Shown here: piece after piece, positions 52,726-60,373 of the stretch
Numbering within the stretch: the stretch's first letter is position 1
Layout of the letters: every line of letters starts with the position of its first letter
DNA from: Deltaproteobacteria bacterium
GTDB lineage: Bacteria; Desulfobacterota; Syntrophorhabdia; Syntrophorhabdales; Syntrophorhabdaceae
Assembly (NCBI GenBank): GCA_022711595.1
Contig: JAKLET010000003.1
Span: forward strand, 124,001 to 188,000
Length of the DNA stretch: 64,000 nt
Reading direction: 5' to 3'
Position numbers and translations under genes: made by a program
The notes under the pieces: generated by a model
Seen by the model: only the letters and a program-made list of their open reading frames with translations
The model's database searches: none
Told to the model about the DNA's origin: nothing

Positions 52726-53373
52726 ATGCGTATCGTATTATTGGGAGCACCGGGAGCCGGCAAGGGTACAGTGGCAAAATCGTTGACGGATTTTGACGGT
52801 TCGGTACAGATCTCCACGGGAGACATACTGCGCAATGCCGTCAAGGCGGGTTCGGAGTTGGGCAAGAAGGCGAAAGGCTACATGGAACGGGGCGAACTCG
52901 TACCCGACGACCTCATCATGGACATAATGGAGGTGCGGATGAAAGAGCCGGACTGCCAGAAAGGCTTTCTCCTGGATGGTTTCCCCAGGACCATCCCCCA
53001 GGCTGAGGCATTGAAGAAGCTCCTTGAGAAGATCGGCATGAAGCTCGACGCGGCGATCAATCTCGACGTGCCCACCGATGTTATCCTCGACAGGCTGACA
53101 ACCAGGCGGACATGCTCCAACCCCGATTGCCAGGAGATCTACAACATAAAGAGCAAACCGCCGAAAGCGGACGGTACCTGTTTCAAGTGCGGGTCCCCCG
53201 CCGTTCAGCGCGCCGACGAAACCGAGGAAGCCATCAAGCAGAGGCTTGCCACATACAATGAAAAGACGGCCCCCCTGATCGATTTCTACAAGAACGAAGG
53301 ACTGCTGAAGACCATCAGCTCATTGAGCAGCCAGGAAATAGTGGACCAGGTAAAGGCAGCGGTGAAGAAGTAA
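52726..53373 (+). CDS. adk: Adenylate kinase with zinc LID
   Basis: 215 residues. Walker A GAPGAGKGT, NMP-binding STGDILRNAV and LLDGFPRTIPQAEAL. The LID carries a Cys4 zinc site, TCSNPDCQEIY...TCFKCGS, and ends with the usual DRLTTRR/AVQRADETEEAI arginines. It converts ATP and AMP to two ADP. AAAGGAGG is seven bases before the ATG. Confidence 0.97.
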   Translation: MRIVLLGAPGAGKGTVAKSLTDFDGSVQISTGDILRNAVKAGSELGKKAKGYMERGELVPDDLIMDIMEVRMKEPDCQKGFLLDGFPRTIPQAEALKKLLEKIGMKLDAAINLDVPTDVILDRLTTRRTCSNPDCQEIYNIKSKPPKADGTCFKCGSPAVQRADETEEAIKQRLATYNEKTAPLIDFYKNEGLLKTISSLSSQEIVDQVKAAVKK

Positions 53374-53380
53374 ACAATAC

Positions 53381-53527
53381 AGGTCATGGGTGAGGGGCCG
53401 GTTTTTCCTGTTTCTTTGGTTTCTTTAGTTTGTCTGTCTATTTATTGACCAAACAAACCAGATGAACCAGAAGAACAAAAGAAACCGGTTCCTTACCTGT
53501 TGCCTATAAACTATCACCCATAACCAG
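53381..53527. repeat. Nested intergenic repeat, C inside A
   Basis: Outer A arms: AGGTCATGGGTGAGG (53381-53395) and CCTATAAACTATCACCC (53503-53519). Inner C arms: 53397-53433 (TTTCTTTGGTTTCTTTAG) and 53447-53490 (AACAAACCAGATGAACC). It follows adk. The next plus-strand gene begins seven bases after it without a ribosome site. Confidence 0.8.
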
Positions 53528-53533
53528 TCTTCC

Positions 53534-54349
53534 ATGCACTTCGGATTTTCCACATATTTTCTCACCAATAAGAAACTGGATGGCGTGATCGACGCCATTC
53601 TCGCCTCGGGGCTCAGGACGGTCGAGCTTTCCTATGAGCCGCCGCATCTTTTTTCCATGGATGAAAGGTTCGCCGGAGAGGCCCTGCGGCTTGGCCGCGA
53701 GGGCGTCAAGTTCTCCATGCACGGCCCGTTTATTGAGATCAATCTCGGAAGCTATCTTGATGAGATAAGAGACCTGTCAATACGGCGGGTCATGGACGCC
53801 CTGCGCCTTGCCGCAAGGCTCGGTGCCGATCCGCTCGTCGTTCATCCGGGATATTCTTTTTTCCGAAAGCTCAAGGAGTTCGACGCAAGGCTGCGGTCCC
53901 GTTTCCTTGAGGACCTGGGAACCATCGGGAAGGAGGCGGGGAGGCTCGGCGTCAGAGTGGCCCTGGAGAACGTCTATATGTCCTATTTTTATTTTCAGGA
54001 ACTTGACGGATTTGATGCTATAAGGGAGGCGGTTCCCGGCATCGGCGTAACTCTCGATGTGGGGCACGCATTCATATCTAAACGGACGGCAAAACACCCC
54101 GAGCCGGAAGAGGCCATCATCGATGACGTCCGCCGCATGGGCATCGAGCACCTCTTCCATGTCCACCTGCACAACAATGACGGTACACGCGACGACCACG
54201 ATCTCATCAATGGTTCCATCGATATGGGAAAGGTGCTGCGGGGCCTTGGGGAACTGGGCTATGACGGCAAGGTCATCATAGAGACCCTCGACGCAGAGCG
54301 CTTCGGTTTCGGCCCGGTAATGGAAAAGCTCCGGAAAATAATGCCCTGA
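53534..54349 (+). CDS. Sugar phosphate isomerase/epimerase-like TIM barrel protein
   Basis: 271 residues, AP-endonuclease-2 fold: STYFLTNKKLDGVIDAILASGLRTVELSYEPPH, FSMHGPFIEINLGS, LVVHPGYSFF, VALENVYM (metal Glu), GVTLDVGHAF (Asp/His), HVHLHNNDGTRDDH and VIIETLD. All metal ligands typical of xylose-isomerase-like enzymes are present. The substrate is unknown. No ribosome site precedes the ATG; the upstream repeat ends close to it. Confidence 0.85.
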   Translation: MHFGFSTYFLTNKKLDGVIDAILASGLRTVELSYEPPHLFSMDERFAGEALRLGREGVKFSMHGPFIEINLGSYLDEIRDLSIRRVMDALRLAARLGADPLVVHPGYSFFRKLKEFDARLRSRFLEDLGTIGKEAGRLGVRVALENVYMSYFYFQELDGFDAIREAVPGIGVTLDVGHAFISKRTAKHPEPEEAIIDDVRRMGIEHLFHVHLHNNDGTRDDHDLINGSIDMGKVLRGLGELGYDGKVIIETLDAERFGFGPVMEKLRKIMP

Positions 54350-54350
54350 A

Positions 54351-54472
54351 AGCTGCTTGAACCGCTTAAATGTTTGATTGCTTGAGCGTCAGAAGCACAT
54401 TCCTTGAAAAACGATTTTAAAAGATCCTTGTACATTCAAGCATTCGGGCCGCCTTTCAGCGCTCAAGCCGCC
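54351..54472. repeat. Intergenic repeat, family B (degenerate arms)
   Basis: Left units at 54351-54389 (GCTGCTTGAACCGCTTAAAT, TTGCTTGAGCG) face right units at 54435-54472 (TTCAAGCATTCGGGCC, CGCTCAAGCCGCCC). Between convergent genes. On the minus strand the right arm gives the last residues and TGA stop of the AEC transporter. Confidence 0.75.
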
Positions 54473-55377
54473 CTTAAGATCCACATCCACACTACATAGG
54501 TAAATGGGGAAACAAGGGTTGTCAGTGTGATTGCGCCGGAGGCAAGCCGGGTGTCACCGCCCAGTTCTCGGGCCATTATGTAGGACGTGGTGGCTACGGG
54601 TGTCGCCAGCAGGATGATGACGGGGAGAGATTCCTGACTGTTTAAAGAGAAGAAGCGGCATAAGAGAGCGGCCAACCCGGGCAGGACGATTGCCTTGAGG
54701 ATGGTCGAGATAACGGAAAAGTGGAGCGTTCTTTTGAGCATCTCAAGAGAAATGGACCCTCCAATGATAATGAGCGCCATGGGCAGGGCGATATTCGCGA
54801 CGATCGAGATGCTTCTCATGATCACCCCGGGGATCCTTATCCCGAGGAATAGACAGAACATGCCCGCAAGGGTGGCGATGATCACCGGGTTGGTCAGCAT
54901 CGAAAGCAGGGTCCTGAGTATGTTGGGATATGTCCCTGATGACAGGGCAAGGAGAAATACCGCCAGTGCGTTGTTGAGAAGGATGAGTATCCCGACGAGG
55001 AGGCTTCCTTTTTCCAGGCCTGTCTCACCGAGAAGATAAAAGAGCACGGCAAGACCGATATAGGTTACGTTGCCGTGGAATGAAGTCTGTAAGAACGTAC
55101 CCAGCCTGCCGCCCTTGAGACCGGCGATGACCGCTATGACAAAGGCGGTGAGGATCACGGTGAATGTCGGTACTGTTATCGTAAGTATGGATTGGACCCC
55201 GATGTCCCTGATATTCGCCTTGATAATACCGGTGAATATCAGGAAGGGGAGGGGGAAGAGAAAAACGAAACGGTTTGCCTCGGAAATGAAACCTTCTGAA
55301 AGCACCCCCCTGCTCTTGAGGACATACCCGAAGGCGATGATGGCGAAGATGGGCGCTATGGTCTCTATGATCGCCAT
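54463..55377 (-). CDS. AEC (auxin efflux carrier) family transporter
   Basis: 304 residues with about ten hydrophobic segments, in the two five-helix halves typical of AEC/MdcF carriers: IAPIFAIIAFGYVLKSRG at the start, TFLQTSFHGNVTYIGLAVL, and TNPVIIATLAGMFCLFLG with SISLEMLK and LLATPVATTSYIMARELGGD in the second half. The family moves dicarboxylates such as malonate or malate, or other anions. The C-terminus is encoded by the flanking repeat. A tandem 10-bp repeat lies ~35 bp upstream of its start. Confidence 0.86.
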   Translation of the reverse strand: MAIIETIAPIFAIIAFGYVLKSRGVLSEGFISEANRFVFLFPLPFLIFTGIIKANIRDIGVQSILTITVPTFTVILTAFVIAVIAGLKGGRLGTFLQTSFHGNVTYIGLAVLFYLLGETGLEKGSLLVGILILLNNALAVFLLALSSGTYPNILRTLLSMLTNPVIIATLAGMFCLFLGIRIPGVIMRSISIVANIALPMALIIIGGSISLEMLKRTLHFSVISTILKAIVLPGLAALLCRFFSLNSQESLPVIILLATPVATTSYIMARELGGDTRLASGAITLTTLVSPFTYVVWMWILRAA

Positions 55378-55410
55378 GGAAGACCTGCACAGGGGGTGTT
55401 CCGGGCTGTG

Positions 55411-55439
55411 TTTTGTTCACCCGGTATCATTTTGTTCAC
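55411..55439. promoter_or_regulatory. Direct repeat, possible operator upstream of the AEC gene
   Basis: TTTTGTTCAC occurs at 55411-55420 and again at 55430-55439, 19 bp apart (two helical turns), 34 bp upstream of the minus-strand AEC start. A dimeric regulator could bind here. No regulator gene is adjacent. Confidence 0.35.
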
Positions 55440-55517
55440 TATGGAAAACATTATGATTGTTTACCATTTTTTTTCATCGGCCCGCAAGGCTTTACTGTAG
55501 CAAAATACTTGATATCA

Positions 55518-55540
55518 AGGGGGTTTCGCCCCTCTTTTTT
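55518..55540 (+). terminator. Hairpin with T-run upstream of the glcD-like operon
   Basis: AGGGG/CCCCT around GTTTCG, followed by CTTTTTT. No plus-strand gene ends before it, so it may insulate the promoter that begins three bases later. Confidence 0.5.
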
Positions 55541-55542
55541 CA

Positions 55543-55572
55543 TTGACAAGACTCGATGGAAAAAGATATAAG
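55543..55572 (+). promoter_or_regulatory. Promoter of the glcD-glcF-like operon
   Basis: Perfect TTGACA at 55543-55548, 18-bp spacer, TATAAG at 55567-55572. The start codon at 55622 follows ~43 bp after the probable transcription start. Confidence 0.65.
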
Positions 55573-55621
55573 AAAGTGAAATTAGGAACAATATCAAAAT
55601 CGTTTTCAAGGGGGTACGTGG

Positions 55622-57001
55622 ATGTTAAAAGAATCTTTGATAAGTGAATTTCAAAAGATTGTCGGTAAAGAGAATGTCCTCACCTCACCCGAGGCACTGA
55701 AGGCCTATTCCTATGATGGAACGACAAGCTGGATCAAAGAGCCCGACGTGGTGATCTTTCCCAAATCGACAAGCGAAGTATCGCAGATAATGAAATTGGC
55801 CAACGCCGAAAAAATACCCGTTACCCCCAGGGGCGGCGGCACAAACGTCAGCGGCGGTTCCGTTCCCTGGCATGGCGGCATTGTTCTGGCCATGACAAAG
55901 TTCAACCAGATCGTCAAGATCGACAAAGAGAACCTTACCGCCACCGTTGAACCGGGTGTCGTTCTCCAGGATCTGACATTGCGGCTCATGAAGGACGGAC
56001 TCTTTTTCCCGCCCGATCCCCAGAGCTTTTTAGGCGCGACCATGGGCGGCATCATATCCGAGAATGCCGGCGGTCCCGCATGCGTGAAATACGGCGTGAC
56101 GAAACAGTACATCCTCGGCATCGAGGTTGTCCTCCCCACCGGCGAAGTAGTTCATCTTGGCGGCCGGACACTGAAGAACGTTGTTGGTTACGACCTCCTT
56201 CACATATTCATCAGCGCTGAAGGCACCCTCGGCGTTATCACGCAGGCCGAACTGAAGCTGAACCCCATACCTCCGGCAAAGAAAACACTCTGTGTTGTCT
56301 ATGACGATGTGGCCATTGCCGGCGAGAGCGTTTACCATGTCCTCGAGAATGGCGTCATCCCGGACAAGATCGAGCTTATCGACAACTGGGTCATCAACAG
56401 GATCGAGGAGATGATGCCCATCGGTCTTCCGAAAGACGCTGACGCCTGTCTGCTCTTCGAGGTTGACGGTATACCCGAGGCCGTTGAGAAAGAGGCCGAG
56501 AAAATTGCCGAGATCACGAAGAAATTCGGTGCAAAAGAGGTCCGCGTGGCAAAGGACGCAGATGATGCCAACAAATACTGGATGGCGCGCCGGGCCGGTT
56601 TCGCAGCCGTTTTCGGCAAGGCGAAGACCGTTTTCGCGGAAGACGTCACGGTACCCCGCGGCAATATCCCCAAGCTCATCAACAGGTGCAAGGAGCTTGC
56701 AAAGAAATACAACCTTGAGATCGTTGTCCTCGGCCATGCCGGGGACGGGAACCTCCACCCGGCCATTCTCACGGACATCAGCAACAAAGACCACTATGAC
56801 CGCGCCGTGAAAGCAATGGACGAGATCATTGAAGGGGCGGTGGAGTTCGGCGGCGTACTCTCCGGCGAGCACGGAGTCGGCCTTGAAAAGCAGAAATTCA
56901 TGAAGAAGGTTACAGAACCGGCGGTGATAAACATGATGAAGAACATCAAGGCCATTATCGATCCGAACAACATCATGAACCCGGGCAAGATCTGGGAGTA
57001 G
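55622..57001 (+). CDS. GlcD-like FAD-dependent 2-hydroxyacid dehydrogenase subunit
   Basis: 459 residues. VAO-type FAD domain (PVTPRGGGTNVSGGSVPWHGGIVLAM, GATMGGIISENAGGPACVKYG, GEVVHLGGRTLKNVVGYDL) and a FAD-oxidase C-terminal domain (VLGHAGDGNLHPAI, GVLSGEHGVGLEKQKFM, DPNNIMNPGKIW). This is the GlcD/D-lactate dehydrogenase type. It oxidises a 2-hydroxyacid such as glycolate or D-lactate and passes electrons to the Fe-S protein encoded 21 bp downstream. A ribosome site is formed by AAGGGGG. Confidence 0.88.
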   Translation: MLKESLISEFQKIVGKENVLTSPEALKAYSYDGTTSWIKEPDVVIFPKSTSEVSQIMKLANAEKIPVTPRGGGTNVSGGSVPWHGGIVLAMTKFNQIVKIDKENLTATVEPGVVLQDLTLRLMKDGLFFPPDPQSFLGATMGGIISENAGGPACVKYGVTKQYILGIEVVLPTGEVVHLGGRTLKNVVGYDLLHIFISAEGTLGVITQAELKLNPIPPAKKTLCVVYDDVAIAGESVYHVLENGVIPDKIELIDNWVINRIEEMMPIGLPKDADACLLFEVDGIPEAVEKEAEKIAEITKKFGAKEVRVAKDADDANKYWMARRAGFAAVFGKAKTVFAEDVTVPRGNIPKLINRCKELAKKYNLEIVVLGHAGDGNLHPAILTDISNKDHYDRAVKAMDEIIEGAVEFGGVLSGEHGVGLEKQKFMKKVTEPAVINMMKNIKAIIDPNNIMNPGKIWE

Positions 57002-57022
57002 CCTATACAAGGGGGTTTTAGA

Positions 57023-58294
57023 GTGAAAGACCTGAAAGAGCTTAAAAAGATAGAACAATTTGCTGACCAGTGCATGAAGTGCGGCTTTTGCAGCTTTTTT
57101 TGCCCCGTGTACCAGGAAGAGAAGATGGAACAATCCGTCGCCCGCGGCAAGAACTATCTCGTTAAACAGATACTTGCCGGGAACCAGGAATTCACCCCGG
57201 AAATGGCGGACATTATCGGAAAATGCCTCCTCTGTAAACGCTGTGCGGCGAACTGTCCCGCCAAGACCCAGATAGACCGGGTCGTTGTTGCTGCGCGTGC
57301 GCAGATGGTCAAAGAAAAGGGGCTCGGAGCTATCAAGAACTTTGCCTTCCGTAAGGTCATGGCCGACAGGAAGGCTTTCGGGCGTTACGCAAAGCTCATG
57401 CAGGCGTTCCAGTGGATGATGCCGAAGACGGAAGGCAAGATACGCCACCTTCCCGATTTCGTGAAAAACCTGGGTAGAAGGAATTTCCCGGAACTTGCAA
57501 AGACGTTTCTGCGGGACCAGGTGAAACCGTTGTATAAACCCCAGGACGGCCAGCAGCCCAAAATGCGGGTAGGTTTCTTCACGGGATGTGCAACGGATTT
57601 TGTTTATCCCGATTTCGGTCTCAAATTCATTGATTTCCTGACCCGTCATGGTGTGGAAGTAGTGGTTCCCGATACCCAGAATTGCTGCGGCGCCGCGATC
57701 TATTTCAGCGGCGATTTCGAGACGGGCCGAATGCTGGCGGATCTTAACGTGAAGGCCTTCAAGGACCTGAACGTGGATTATATCGTCACCACGTGTGCGA
57801 CCTGCAGTTCAACGCTCAAGGACTATCAGAAATATCTTCCCGATAACGAGGAACAGAAGCAGCGTTACGAGGAATTCGAAAAGAAGATCAAGGATAGTAT
57901 GGAGTTCATCATAGATATCCTGAAGATCAAACCAGAAGACTTTAAACTGAAAAAGGAGTTCGAAGGCAAAACAGTAACATGGCATGACCCCTGCCATCTT
58001 GTCAGGTACCAGAACATCAAGGATCAGCCGAGGGCGATCCTCAAAGCGCTTAAGGGTATTAAGTATGTGGAAATGCCTAACGCAGACCTGTGTTGTGGGA
58101 TGGGTGGTTCGTTCAGCGTCTACCATTACGATCTGACCAAGAAAATAGCGGGCAAGAAAATGGACGGCATCAAAGCGACCGGTGCGGATATCGTTGTGAC
58201 CGCTTGCCCAGGCTGTATGATCAACCTCATCGACAATGTTTTATTAAACAAAATGCCGCAAAAGGTGCATCATCTCCTGGAGCTTGTAGAGTAA
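57023..58294 (+). CDS. GlcF/HdrD-like Fe-S protein with two CCG domains
   Basis: 423 residues, starting with GTG (AGGGGG upstream). Two [4Fe-4S] motifs, CMKCGFCSFFCP and CLLCKRCAANCP, are followed by two CCG domains: TGCATDFVYP with QNCCGAAIYF, and HDPCHLVRYQ with ADLCCGMGG. This is the architecture of GlcF and of HdrD. It accepts electrons from the flavin subunit upstream and may pass them to quinone, to a membrane carrier or to a disulfide. The acyl-CoA ligase follows 62 bp later on the same strand. Confidence 0.9.
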   Translation: MKDLKELKKIEQFADQCMKCGFCSFFCPVYQEEKMEQSVARGKNYLVKQILAGNQEFTPEMADIIGKCLLCKRCAANCPAKTQIDRVVVAARAQMVKEKGLGAIKNFAFRKVMADRKAFGRYAKLMQAFQWMMPKTEGKIRHLPDFVKNLGRRNFPELAKTFLRDQVKPLYKPQDGQQPKMRVGFFTGCATDFVYPDFGLKFIDFLTRHGVEVVVPDTQNCCGAAIYFSGDFETGRMLADLNVKAFKDLNVDYIVTTCATCSSTLKDYQKYLPDNEEQKQRYEEFEKKIKDSMEFIIDILKIKPEDFKLKKEFEGKTVTWHDPCHLVRYQNIKDQPRAILKALKGIKYVEMPNADLCCGMGGSFSVYHYDLTKKIAGKKMDGIKATGADIVVTACPGCMINLIDNVLLNKMPQKVHHLLELVE

Positions 58295-58356
58295 CAGACT
58301 GATATCTCGAATACCAACTGCACATCTACATTTCTAACTCACAGGAGGAGTATACC

Positions 58357-59964
58357 ATGAAGAACGGCCACTGGATGACAGCGAAAGATGTTCTAAGAAT
58401 TCAGGCATTTAAGTACCCGGACAAGATTGGCGCAAAAGATCTTTACAAGGCTTTTACATTCAAAGAATGGAATGAAAGAACCTGCAGGCTCGCCAATGCC
58501 CTTGCAGACCTGGGCATGAAGAAAGGCGATCGTTTCGCGGTTCTCGCATACAACTGTGTTGAATGGATGGATTTTTATGGCGCAGCAGCAAAGGGCGGTT
58601 TTCTTTGCGTACCGTTAATGTTCAGGCTTGCGGCACCGGAGATGGAATATATCACCAACCACTGCGAGGCAAAGGTCTTCATCGTTCAGAGCGGCAAGGA
58701 CCCGGCGGATGGCAAGGACTTCCCCTGGATCGAACAGGTCAACGGCATGAAAAAGAACCTTAAGACCGTTGAGCACTACATCAACTTTGCTGTTGACAGC
58801 CCCAGCTATGACGGATACATCAACTACGAGCAGATGCTCGCGAAGGCAAGCCCTGAGGAGCCGGCGGTGGAAGTGACACCGGACGATATCTGGGTCATCA
58901 TGTACACCGGCGGAACGACGGGCCTTCCCAAGGGCGTTATGAAAAGCCACGCGAACCTGTTCTCCCAGTATTTCATCATGATCTATGACCATGAGTTCAA
59001 TTTCGACGACACTATTCTGCTCGTCATGCCCTGCTGCCACGTCAACTCCCTCTTCTATTCATTCGTCGTGACCTGGGTCGGCGGCACTGTTATGTGCTAC
59101 AACATGGTCTCATTCAACCCTGAAAATCTCATCAAGACCTTCTCGGACCACGGGGTCACCTTCACATCCCTCGTCCCGACACACTACATCATGATGCTGG
59201 CCCTTCCCGACGAAGTGAAGGCCAAATACAACCTCGGCGCTATCAAGAAACTGCTCTGCTCCTCGGCTCCCGCAAGGCGCGATACGAAGCAGGGTATCCT
59301 CGCGATGTTCCCCAACTCAAGGCTCTTTGAGGCCTACGGATCCACCGAGGCAGGCTGTGTGACGATCCTGAAACCGGAAGAACAGATGAAAAAACTCGGT
59401 TCCATAGGGCGCGAAGCCATCGGGACCGACATCATCCAGATATACGACGAAGACGGCAAACTTATAACCGAGCCCAACAAGATCGGCGAGCTCTATTCCC
59501 GCAGCCCCATGATCTTCGAGAGCTACTGGAAAGACCCGGAAAAGACGGCAAACGCCATGAAGGGACAGTACTTCAGCGCTGGCGACATGGGTTACCGTGA
59601 CGAGGAAGGTTACTATTACCTCGTTGACAGAAAAGCCAACATGATTATCTCCGGCGGTGAGAACGTTTTCCCGTCAGAGGTCGAGAATTGTGTCGGCGGA
59701 CACCCCGACATTAAAGACGTGGCCGTTATCGGCATACCTCATGAGAAATGGGGCGAACAGGTAACCGCAGTCGTCGTTCTCCACGAAGGCAAGAAGATGG
59801 AGCCCAAAGAAGTAACCGAATGGTGCAAGGGCAAGATCGCCGGCTTCAAGGTTCCCAAGAACATTTACATAATCCCCGACGAAGAGATGCCGAGATCAGG
59901 CGCGGGCAAGATCCTCCACAGGATCCTCCGTGAGCGTTACGGCAAATGGGGCGACAACCAGTAA
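58357..59964 (+). CDS. AMP-forming acyl-CoA synthetase, copy 1
   Basis: 535 residues, ANL superfamily. P-loop MYTGGTTGLPKGVMKSH (~176-192), the YGSTEAG motif (A5), hinge VDRKANMIISGGENVFPSEVEN and catalytic lysine in RSGAGKILHR. The enzyme activates a carboxylic acid with ATP and CoA. The size and YGSTEAG fit fatty, cyclic or aromatic acids, but the acid is not predictable. It stands after the glcD/glcF-like pair behind AGGAGG, and a terminator follows. It is about 88% identical by eye to the next gene over the first 100 residues. Confidence 0.92.
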   Translation: MKNGHWMTAKDVLRIQAFKYPDKIGAKDLYKAFTFKEWNERTCRLANALADLGMKKGDRFAVLAYNCVEWMDFYGAAAKGGFLCVPLMFRLAAPEMEYITNHCEAKVFIVQSGKDPADGKDFPWIEQVNGMKKNLKTVEHYINFAVDSPSYDGYINYEQMLAKASPEEPAVEVTPDDIWVIMYTGGTTGLPKGVMKSHANLFSQYFIMIYDHEFNFDDTILLVMPCCHVNSLFYSFVVTWVGGTVMCYNMVSFNPENLIKTFSDHGVTFTSLVPTHYIMMLALPDEVKAKYNLGAIKKLLCSSAPARRDTKQGILAMFPNSRLFEAYGSTEAGCVTILKPEEQMKKLGSIGREAIGTDIIQIYDEDGKLITEPNKIGELYSRSPMIFESYWKDPEKTANAMKGQYFSAGDMGYRDEEGYYYLVDRKANMIISGGENVFPSEVENCVGGHPDIKDVAVIGIPHEKWGEQVTAVVVLHEGKKMEPKEVTEWCKGKIAGFKVPKNIYIIPDEEMPRSGAGKILHRILRERYGKWGDNQ

Positions 59965-60002
59965 GATAGTAATGGATAGCAGCAGATATCCTTGAGAAAT
60001 TA

Positions 60003-60042
60003 AAAAAAGCGGGGGCTTTTAAGTCCCCGCTTTTTCTTTTTC
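60003..60042 (+). terminator. Terminator after acyl-CoA synthetase copy 1
   Basis: AAAAAGCGGGG and CCCCGCTTTTT pair around a short loop, with a T-rich tail; ~40 bp past the stop. Confidence 0.85.
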
Positions 60043-60373
60043 ATTTTGCAGCCTGATCACAATGGGGATATGTGAAATATTTCGTCATCACGCCCGTCGA
60101 ATGGCATTTTAATGTTGAAAAAAAATATCGTCTAAGGTAAATAAGTATAGTTTCCGGAATAAGGGGTTACGTGAGAAGCTGTAAATGTGCTACTTCCATT
60201 GCTGATTCTGTTTCTGACGGTACATCATCGTATCCATTCTCAAGCATCACCATGTTCATACGGCATTGCGAATTTTGTCTTGTTTTTCAGGAAAATGCTG
60301 ACCGCCGGCACCTCGTGCATGGGGCAGCATTAAATTACAGGGATTTTCATCAATCACATTAAGGAGGGTTTTT
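60043..60373 (+). other. 331-bp leader region before acyl-CoA synthetase copy 2
   Basis: It contains the promoter at 60115-60143 and a ~220-base untranslated leader. A 63-codon frame at 60171-60362 has no ribosome site and no recognisable similarity, so I do not call it a gene. No known riboswitch fold was recognised. Confidence 0.45.
60115..60143 (+). promoter_or_regulatory. Promoter of acyl-CoA synthetase copy 2
   Basis: TTGAAA at 60115-60120, 17-bp spacer, TAAATA at 60138-60143. It gives copy 2 its own transcript, separated from copy 1 by a terminator. Confidence 0.5.

Noticed and set aside
56030-57649. 539-codon minus-strand frame over the glcD/glcF-like genes
   Set aside because: It spans two well-defined genes on the plus strand and shows no family signature.
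60171-60362. Small gene between the two acyl-CoA ligases
   Set aside because: No ribosome site, no similarity that I recognise, and it lies within the probable leader of copy 2.
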